NCBI GenBank assembly: GCA_022560555.1
Contig: JADFSZ010000115.1
Coordinates: 1-5,751, forward strand
DNA from: JADFSZ01 sp022560555 [NCBI: PVC group bacterium]
Lineage (GTDB): Bacteria > GCA-001730085 > JADFSZ01
DNA length: 5,751 bases
Direction: 5' to 3'
Shown: piece by piece, positions 1 through 5,002 of the stretch
Numbering within the stretch: position 1 is the stretch's first letter
Layout of the letters: each line of letters opens with the position of its first letter
Notes under the pieces: generated by a model
The model's database searches: none
Told to the model about the DNA's origin: nothing
Seen by the model: only the letters and a program-made list of their open reading frames with translations
Made by a program: the position numbers and the translations under genes

Positions 1-2
1 GT

Positions 3-236
3 GTTTTAGATGAAATCGACGCTCCTCTTGATGATGCGAATATTGACCGGTTTGTAACTCTGTTGCAGAAGTTCTTGAATAAAACGCAGTTCATTATTAT
101 TTCACACAACAAAAAAACCATTTCCATTGCGGATACACTCTATGGTATTACAATGGAGATACCCGGCATTTCCCGTCTGATCTCTGTCAAACTTGTTGAA
201 GGAGAAGAAAAACTCGCAGGGGAATTAACCGCTTAA
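3..236 (+). CDS. smc: SMC chromosome-segregation ATPase, C-terminal fragment (5' end outside window)
   Basis: This is the last 77 residues of an SMC protein, the ATPase that compacts and helps segregate the chromosome together with ScpA and ScpB. The fragment opens in the Walker B/D-loop block (VLDEIDAPLDDAN, fragment residues 1-13), where Asp and Glu coordinate Mg-ATP and polarise the attacking water. The switch histidine follows in IIISHNKKT (residues 31-39). The stretch LYGITMEIPGISRLISVKL is the typical SMC ending and separates it from RecN, RecF or Rad50-type ATPases. The C-terminal head half therefore looks intact to its stop at 234-236; the coiled coil, hinge and N-terminal Walker A lie upstream of the window. 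The next gene starts 14 nt downstream on the same strand, so co-transcription is likely. Confidence 0.93.
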   Translation, partial: VLDEIDAPLDDANIDRFVTLLQKFLNKTQFIIISHNKKTISIADTLYGITMEIPGISRLISVKLVEGEEKLAGELTA

Positions 237-250
237 CATGAAATGTAACC

Positions 251-1228
251 ATGATGAAGTACATAAAGCCGGATGTCCTAAAAAGTTTTTTTCTTACCGT
301 GCTTGTATTGACACTTGCTTTTTTCTTGTCGAACCATTCCCTCTTTGCCCAAGAGTATAAGATAGTCGCGATCGTAAATGATGACATCATCACAAATTAC
401 GATATCGAAAAATTTCTTTTGCCGATGATTGAGCAGTACAAGAAAATTTATAGCGAAGACGTATTAGATGCCAAACTGAAGGGGCTGGAAGAAAATGTGC
501 TTGAGAGATTGATCGAGGAAAAGCTGATACTTCTTGAGGCGAAACGTATAAATTTTGAAGTCGGCAAAAAGGAAGTGAACGAAAAATTCGATAAGATTGT
601 GAACAAATTCCCTTCGAGAGAACAGTTTGAGATTTCTCTTGAGCGCCAGGGCCAGACAACCAAGGAATTAAAAAAACAAATTAGGGAAGGGATCGTTATT
701 AAAAAAATGGTTAATTATTTTGTCGGCAGCCGCGTGGAAATTTCACAAACAGATATTGAAGAGTACTATCAAGATCACCTGCAGGATTTTATTCTTGAAG
801 AAGAGTATAAAGTTCGGCATATTTTTATTAGTAAAAAGGGGCGTGAGCCGATTTTACTCAAACAGGACGTTGACAATGTAAAAGCGCGTATTCAAAAGGG
901 AGACGATTTTGCCGAACTCGCGAAAAGTTTTTCGAACGGTCCGAATGCTCCTCTGGGCGGGGACCTGGGATTTGTAAAGCGAGGTCAGTTTCAGGCTCAA
1001 TTGGATGAAATCATTACCACTCTCAGTATCAATGATACGGCGGGTCCTGTTGAATCGGATCGAGGATTTCATTTTTTAAAACTTGAGGCAAAAAAGGATG
1101 TCAGTATTCAACCCATAGAAGAAGTTGAGCCCTATGTTCGCAATCTCTTATTCAAAGAAGCCGTAAAGGAAAAACGTAACAGTTGGATCGAAGAAGTAAA
1201 ATTACGCAGTTTTATCGAAATTAAATAA
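251..1228 (+). CDS. surA: SurA-like periplasmic peptidyl-prolyl cis-trans isomerase/chaperone
   Basis: A 325-residue exported foldase that would assist folding of outer-membrane and periplasmic proteins. Residues 1-33 form a Sec signal peptide: basic start with K3 and K6, hydrophobic core about 12-26, likely cleavage after SLFA before QEYKIV. Residues 35-160 match the SurA N-terminal chaperone region, beginning IVNDDIITNYDI as in SurA. Residues 185-282 form one parvulin (PPIC) domain with VRHIFIS (H190), SFSNGPNAPLGGDLGFVKRG (225-244) and GFHFLKL (H274). A helical tail to residue 325 probably packs on the N domain. E. coli SurA is about 428 residues with two parvulin domains, so this is a single-parvulin form. 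An in-frame stop at 239-241 limits the start to ATG 251 or ATG 254; neither has a clear Shine-Dalgarno. The gene name rests on the N-domain and on pdxA-rsmA following it. A PrsA/PpiC-type name is an alternative. Confidence 0.86.
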   Translation: MMKYIKPDVLKSFFLTVLVLTLAFFLSNHSLFAQEYKIVAIVNDDIITNYDIEKFLLPMIEQYKKIYSEDVLDAKLKGLEENVLERLIEEKLILLEAKRINFEVGKKEVNEKFDKIVNKFPSREQFEISLERQGQTTKELKKQIREGIVIKKMVNYFVGSRVEISQTDIEEYYQDHLQDFILEEEYKVRHIFISKKGREPILLKQDVDNVKARIQKGDDFAELAKSFSNGPNAPLGGDLGFVKRGQFQAQLDEIITTLSINDTAGPVESDRGFHFLKLEAKKDVSIQPIEEVEPYVRNLLFKEAVKEKRNSWIEEVKLRSFIEIK

Positions 1229-1278
1229 CTTTCCTCTTATTCTCAAGCGCTTAAAATCATTTTCCGGGTAACTCTGTT

Positions 1279-2298
1279 ATGGCAAAGATCAAGCTGGGTT
1301 TGACGGCAGGAGATCCGGGTGGTATCGGAGCCCGGATTATCGCGAAATTGCTCGCGGCCCGCGATCTGTATCGATATTGTGAACCCTTCATTTTTGGCCC
1401 CGAGGAACACATATTAAGTTATCTGAAAAAGGAGAATGTGCGTATACGCGTTATTTACGTGAACGACAAGATTTGCCTTAAGAGCGTGTATGGATCGGCC
1501 TGGCTTGTTCCCGGAAAGACTTCTTCAAAACGTAAAATCCGTAAAGGAAAAATCACAAAAGGAAACGGACAACTGGCCATTCAATATTTACAAGATGCCT
1601 TGGAGTATTGCCGTCAAAAACGGATCGATGGCATTGTCACAGGGCCCGTATCAAAAGAGGCCGTCGCGAAATCCCTTAAAAACTTTTCCGGTCATACGGA
1701 ATTTCTTCAAAAAGCAACGAAATGCAAACATGTGGTAATGTTTTTTTCATCTCCCCTATTAAAGGTTGGTCTTTTAACTCGGCATGTTCCTCTTAGCAAA
1801 GTACCAAAATTAATCAAAGGAAGCGATATCACAAAAGCTTTAAATCTTATGGATACGAATAGTAAACTCTTTGGTATCAAAAAAGCCCGGATTGCCGTTT
1901 GCGGACTCAATCCGCATGCGGGAGAAAACGGATTATTGGGATCCGAGGATAAAAAAATTGTGGCACCGGCCGTCAAGCGAGCGCAAAAACAAGGAATAAG
2001 GGCGAGCGGACCATGGAGCGCGGACACGGTGTTTACCCGAACTCTGAAAGGCGACTTCGATATGGTCCTTGCTCTCTATCATGATCAGGGACTCGCTCCC
2101 TTCAAAGCCATTGCGTTTGAGGATGGTGTTCAGACAACTCTGGGACTCCCCTTTGTCCGGACAAGTCCGGACCATGGTCCGGCCTTCGACAAAACGGACT
2201 CCGCTTATGTAAGTGTTAAAAGTTTTTCTAATGCCGTTCAGTTAGCCTCCCTGATGATCAAGAGAAGGAAAAAAAATCCAAAGTCAAAGCATGGATAA
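1279..2298 (+). CDS. pdxA: 4-hydroxythreonine-4-phosphate dehydrogenase (PdxA)
   Basis: A 339-residue cytoplasmic enzyme that oxidises 4-phospho-hydroxy-L-threonine with NAD(P)+; the product decarboxylates and is condensed with deoxyxylulose phosphate by PdxJ in the DXP-dependent PLP pathway. Family motifs occur in order: LTAGDPGGIGARI (8-20), DGIVTGPVSKEAV (117-129), FSGHTEF (136-142), LLTRHVPL (165-172), CGLNPHAGENG (208-218) and ALYHDQGLAPFK (265-276). The three metal-ligand histidines are present as H169, H213 and H268, and H139/T140 of the GHTEF substrate motif are kept. Length is close to E. coli PdxA (329). Departures are Q285 where E. coli has substrate-contacting N283, and GPAFDKTDSAYVS where GTAFDIAGKG is usual. 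The C-terminus (328-339) is unusually basic. It starts 50 nt after surA, with only a weak CGGG as possible ribosome-binding site. Its last 8 nt overlap rsmA. Confidence 0.93.
   Translation: MAKIKLGLTAGDPGGIGARIIAKLLAARDLYRYCEPFIFGPEEHILSYLKKENVRIRVIYVNDKICLKSVYGSAWLVPGKTSSKRKIRKGKITKGNGQLAIQYLQDALEYCRQKRIDGIVTGPVSKEAVAKSLKNFSGHTEFLQKATKCKHVVMFFSSPLLKVGLLTRHVPLSKVPKLIKGSDITKALNLMDTNSKLFGIKKARIAVCGLNPHAGENGLLGSEDKKIVAPAVKRAQKQGIRASGPWSADTVFTRTLKGDFDMVLALYHDQGLAPFKAIAFEDGVQTTLGLPFVRTSPDHGPAFDKTDSAYVSVKSFSNAVQLASLMIKRRKKNPKSKHG
2155..2182. repeat. Short GTCCGGAC repeats leading into a 16-nt perfect palindrome, inside pdxA
   Basis: GTCCGGAC, itself self-complementary, occurs at 2155-2162 and again at 2165-2172. 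The second copy runs into CCGGACCATGGTCCGG at 2167-2182, which is a perfect 16-nt palindrome. The block lies in the pdxA codons for the conserved VRTSPDHGPAF stretch, so protein constraint may explain it. No function is claimed. Confidence 0.6.
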
Positions 2299-3118
2299 TC
2301 CTATAAGACCGCTTAAACGGCTTGGGCAAAATTTTCTTACTAATGTGGGAATCCAAAAGATAATGATTCAGGCGCTCGCATTGTGTCCGGAAGATTTGGT
2401 TTTGGAGATTGGCCCGGGAAAAGGGGCGTTAACGGATCATATGGTTCAAAAGGCTAAGCATATAATCGTTGTGGAAAAAGATAGACGTTTAAGTGAGTAC
2501 TTAAAAAAGAAATATCAGATGGATCCGGCCATAAAAGTGATTTGTGAGGATATTCTCTCCTATGATTTAACTTTGGATTTTAAAAAAAGCGGCAAAATCA
2601 AAGTGATCGGCAGTTTACCTTACTATATTACCTCCCAAATTTTGTTTTACTTGATCAACCACCGCTTTCGGATTGATCGGGCGGTGTTGCTCGTGCAGAA
2701 GGAAGTGGCCCGCCGCATAGTGGCCTCTCCGGGAACGAAAGAATTTGGGGCTCTCACTGTAGCCATGCAATATTATACCCGGACCAAAATCATCCGGCAT
2801 GTGCCGGCGGGATCTTTTTGGCCCCGTCCGGGTGTGACATCAAGTCTGATTCAGGTCATGATGCGCCCGCAGCCTGAGAGGGGGCTTGCGGATGAGGAGG
2901 GTTTTTTTTGTTTTAATAAAATGATGTTTTCCAAGAGGAGAAAAACCATCCTGGGGTCCTTATTCCGTCACGTGACCCCTCATTTGCCAAAACAGAAATT
3001 AAGCGCTATACTGGCTCATTGCGATATTAACCCACAGAACCGTTACGAAAAACTCGATCTTGAACATATGATACTTTTGTATAATGGTCTTCAACATCAG
3101 GGAAGGAGGCATCTGTGA
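2291..3118 (+). CDS. rsmA: 16S rRNA (adenine1518-N6/adenine1519-N6)-dimethyltransferase (RsmA/KsgA)
   Basis: A 275-residue SAM-dependent methyltransferase that dimethylates two adjacent adenines in the 3'-terminal helix-45 loop of 16S rRNA during late 30S assembly. The N-terminal signature LGQNFL is at 11-16. SAM motif I is LEIGPGKGALT (38-48), the acidic residue binding the SAM ribose is in VVEKD (60-64), and motif III is CEDILSYDL (85-93). The target-adenine motif IV reads GSLPYYIT (107-114), with Ser where NLPY is normal. Further family blocks are LVQKEVARRIVA (134-145), FGALTVAMQYY (152-162), FWPRPGVTSSLI (176-187), FSKRRKTI (213-220) and RYEKLDLEHM (251-260). Length matches the family (E. 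coli 273). The start overlaps the end of pdxA by 8 nt and has no close Shine-Dalgarno (an AAGGA at 2265-2269 is 21 nt away), which suggests translational coupling. Rifampicin-like antibiotic relevance is not implied; in E. coli loss of this enzyme gives kasugamycin resistance. Confidence 0.95.
   Translation: MDNPIRPLKRLGQNFLTNVGIQKIMIQALALCPEDLVLEIGPGKGALTDHMVQKAKHIIVVEKDRRLSEYLKKKYQMDPAIKVICEDILSYDLTLDFKKSGKIKVIGSLPYYITSQILFYLINHRFRIDRAVLLVQKEVARRIVASPGTKEFGALTVAMQYYTRTKIIRHVPAGSFWPRPGVTSSLIQVMMRPQPERGLADEEGFFCFNKMMFSKRRKTILGSLFRHVTPHLPKQKLSAILAHCDINPQNRYEKLDLEHMILLYNGLQHQGRRHL
3103..3109 (+). promoter_or_regulatory. Strong Shine-Dalgarno AAGGAGG that fixes a GTG start
   Basis: AAGGAGG sits 5 nt upstream of GTG at 3115, an optimal spacing, within the last codons of rsmA. 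It supports the GTG start of the HAMP protein over any internal ATG. It is the only full-consensus ribosome-binding site in the window. Confidence 0.85.
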
Positions 3119-3717
3119 AAAAACGTGATCAGGCTTATCAGCGCCGATGGTCCAATTTGATAGTGAACCGAACTCTCCAATTTCGGTACGCGGGTATCTT
3201 TGCCGGATTTTCTCTTGTGATATCCGTATTGTTCGGGTTTTTCCTTTTTTACCAGACAGACTTATTTTTAGACATTATTGAAAAGATTATGAGTCCCGAA
3301 GATTTATTGATGGCCGGTATGAACGAGCTCAAAAGCCAACTGTGTCTCAGTATCATCATTATTATTTGTGTGAACACTATTGTTCTCTCTTTGGTTGGTG
3401 TGTGCATCTCGCATGCCGTTGCGGGGCCGATATGGCGCATGGAAAAACAGCTCAAAAAATTAGCTGAGGGCGATTTAGGTTATATTTATTTTCGCAAAAC
3501 GGATTTATGTCCGTCCTTGCAGGAGCATTACAATAACGTTATGGATGCGCTTAAAAAGAAAAACTCAGAAATCATTTCTGCTCTGAAGGCGATGGAAGAG
3601 CAAGCAGGAGGTGTTTCCCAAGAGTTAGCTAGGGATGAATTAGAGAAAACAAAGGTGAAGGACGCTCTAAAGAAAATAAATCAGGAAATAGATCGTGTTC
3701 GGAATTTGTGTTCATAA
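3115..3717 (+). CDS. Two-pass inner-membrane protein with HAMP domain and C-terminal coiled coil, no output domain
   Basis: A 200-residue protein I cannot tie to a named family. The first 24 residues are basic (KKR, RR) and probably cytoplasmic. Membrane segment 1 is about residues 25-47 and segment 2 about 76-99. The loop between them (48-75) is too short for a normal periplasmic sensor domain. Residues about 98-150 resemble a HAMP signal-conversion module: proline in AGPIWRME (103-110), LAEGDLGYI (116-124), then an acidic/leucine segment and NNVMDALKKK (140-149). Residues 145-197 are charged and heptad-like, likely a dimeric coiled coil. No kinase, cyclase, GGDEF or methyl-accepting domain follows, and the gene ends in tandem TAA TAA. 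The GTG start overlaps the rsmA stop (GTGA) and has a strong Shine-Dalgarno, so it should be translated efficiently and coupled to rsmA. The HAMP reading comes from motif pattern; a structural or scaffold role is equally possible. Confidence 0.8.
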   Translation: MKKRDQAYQRRWSNLIVNRTLQFRYAGIFAGFSLVISVLFGFFLFYQTDLFLDIIEKIMSPEDLLMAGMNELKSQLCLSIIIIICVNTIVLSLVGVCISHAVAGPIWRMEKQLKKLAEGDLGYIYFRKTDLCPSLQEHYNNVMDALKKKNSEIISALKAMEEQAGGVSQELARDELEKTKVKDALKKINQEIDRVRNLCS

Positions 3718-3729
3718 TAAGGGAAATGT

Positions 3730-4242
3730 ATGACCTCCGCGTATCTGAGTATTGGATCCAATCTTGACCCCCGCTCGGAATATCTTTCCTTAGCCATCGA
3801 GGATCTGAAAGCTGCGGGTTTTGTCATCAAGAGAATGTCGGGGGTGTATGAGACCCAAGCATGGGGGAAAGAAGACGAACCGGATTATTTGAATTGCTGT
3901 GTTCACGGGGAAACACTTTTAGGCCCTTTTGATCTCCTGAAACTCGTGAAGGATATTGAAGTCCAGGTAGGGCGGCGCTCTCGAGAGCACTGGGGAACGC
4001 GGGAAGTGGATATCGATATTCTTCTTTATGGTGACGAAAAAATCTTATCACCTAAACTGACCATTCCCCACAGAGACTTAAAAAAGAGACGTTTTGTTCT
4101 TGTTCCTTTGCTGGATGTGACTCATGGGGCTAGTGTACTTATTGATGGTGAGGACCCGAAAGATATTCTTGAAAATTTGAATGATTCTTCTCGGGTAAAA
4201 ATTTATGACCATTCGCGAGATTCAAAGCAAGAAAAAACATAA
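3730..4242 (+). CDS. folK: 2-amino-4-hydroxy-6-hydroxymethyldihydropteridine pyrophosphokinase (FolK/HPPK)
   Basis: A 170-residue cytoplasmic enzyme that transfers pyrophosphate from ATP to 6-hydroxymethyl-dihydropterin, the step before dihydropteroate synthase in folate synthesis. It begins AYLSIGSNLDPR (4-15), the family's N-terminal signature. Next come the pterin-loop block VYETQAWG (39-46) and DYLNCCV (52-58), then the HPPK signature REHWGTREVDIDILLY (85-100), in which D94 and D96 correspond to the two Mg-binding aspartates (D95/D97 in E. coli). LTIPHRDLKKRRFVLVPLLD (110-129) carries H114, equivalent to E. coli H115. Length is typical for a monofunctional HPPK; no FolB or FolP fusion is present. 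An AAGGG at 3719-3723, 6 nt before ATG 3730, supports the start, 12 nt after the previous gene. The last 38 nt overlap panB, so the tail after residue 157 is encoded in doubly used DNA. Confidence 0.95.
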   Translation: MTSAYLSIGSNLDPRSEYLSLAIEDLKAAGFVIKRMSGVYETQAWGKEDEPDYLNCCVHGETLLGPFDLLKLVKDIEVQVGRRSREHWGTREVDIDILLYGDEKILSPKLTIPHRDLKKRRFVLVPLLDVTHGASVLIDGEDPKDILENLNDSSRVKIYDHSRDSKQEKT

Positions 4243-4993
4243 GAAAAAAATTTCGGCTGTGACGGCTTATGATTATTATACGGCGTATTATGCCAGTTGC
4301 GCGCATATCGATATTCTTCTTGTGGGAGATTCTCTCGGGATGGTGGTGTTGGGATACTCTTCGACCTTGCCGGTGACTGTCGAGGACATGGTTCACCATA
4401 GCCGCGCCGTCGAACGCGGCGCCAATGGGCCCTTACTTGTCGTCGATATGCCATTTATGAGTTATCAGACAAGTCCTGCGGACGCGGTTAAAAATGCCGG
4501 CCGGCTGATCAAAGATGGCTCCATGCAGGCCGTTAAGCTCGAAGGAGCTAAAGGTATCGGCCGAAAAATTAAGGCGATCTTGAACGCGGGAATTCCTGTG
4601 ATGGGGCATTTGGGGGTATTGCCGCAATCCGTGCATAAAGACAGCGGTTATCGTGCCAAAGGAAAATCAAGTCATGAAGCCGGAAAACTGATGGATGATG
4701 CGCGCTATTTAGAAGATCTGGGTGTCTTTGCGATCGTACTTGAGTGTGTAGCGGAACGTGTATCTAAAAAAATCACCGAGACGATTCGCATCCCAAGCAT
4801 CGGAATTGGATCCGGGAAATGGTGCGATGGGCAGATTTTGGTGTCTCACGATTTGTTGGGGATCTCCAACTCTAAACGCCCTCGATTTGTGAAACAATTT
4901 GCGAAGGTAGGCGATACAATGCTGAATTCTTTCAAAAAATACCGCAGTGAGGTTTTGCGGGGAAAATATCCAACCAGAAAGCATAGTTATTGA
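4205..4993 (+). CDS. panB: 3-methyl-2-oxobutanoate hydroxymethyltransferase (ketopantoate hydroxymethyltransferase, PanB)
   Basis: A 262-residue cytoplasmic TIM-barrel enzyme that transfers a hydroxymethyl group from 5,10-methylene-tetrahydrofolate to alpha-ketoisovalerate, giving ketopantoate, the first committed step towards pantothenate and CoA. Motifs in order: SAVTAYDYYTA (17-27), LLVGDSLGMV (38-47, metal ligand D42), STLPVTVEDM (53-62), VVDMPFMSY (79-87, metal ligand D81), VKLEGAKG (110-117, K111 and E113), VMGHLGVLPQSV (132-143, H135), VLECVAERV (178-186, catalytic E180) and IGIGSGKWCDGQILV (199-213). All expected catalytic residues are present and the length matches the family (264 in E. 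coli). ATG 4205 aligns with the normal N-terminus, so the 38-nt overlap with folK is probably real. Only a GGG at 4193-4195 could serve as ribosome-binding site. panC and panD do not follow; purM does, 9 nt downstream. Confidence 0.96.
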   Translation: MTIREIQSKKKHKKKISAVTAYDYYTAYYASCAHIDILLVGDSLGMVVLGYSSTLPVTVEDMVHHSRAVERGANGPLLVVDMPFMSYQTSPADAVKNAGRLIKDGSMQAVKLEGAKGIGRKIKAILNAGIPVMGHLGVLPQSVHKDSGYRAKGKSSHEAGKLMDDARYLEDLGVFAIVLECVAERVSKKITETIRIPSIGIGSGKWCDGQILVSHDLLGISNSKRPRFVKQFAKVGDTMLNSFKKYRSEVLRGKYPTRKHSY

Positions 4994-5002
4994 GATAACG
5001 AT

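Noticed and set aside
308-336. TTGACA at 308-313 resembling a -35 box
   Set aside because: No TATAAT-like sequence lies at a 16 to 18 nt spacing, and the site is inside the signal-peptide codons of surA.
238-342. ATG at 238 opening a short frame across the surA start
   Set aside because: It runs out of frame with surA for only about 34 codons to a stop, shows no recognisable motif and has no ribosome-binding site, while the surA frame has a signal peptide at this place.
1229-1278. Possible terminator or promoter in the 50-nt gap between surA and pdxA, including the palindrome AAGCGCTT at 1245-1252
   Set aside because: The palindrome has no loop and is followed by no T-run, and I see no convincing -35/-10 pair. 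The gap is too short to support a claim.
2902-2909. Run of eight T in rsmA (and eight A at 2269-2276 in pdxA) as possible slippage or phase-variation sites
   Set aside because: Both reading frames are intact, similar A/T runs occur elsewhere in this AT-leaning window, and neither gene is of a type usually phase-varied.
4401-4420. GC-rich hairpin with GCCGCG and CGCGGC arms
   Set aside because: It is inside conserved panB codons, has an 8-nt loop and no following T-tract, so it is unlikely to be a terminator and is probably codon-driven.
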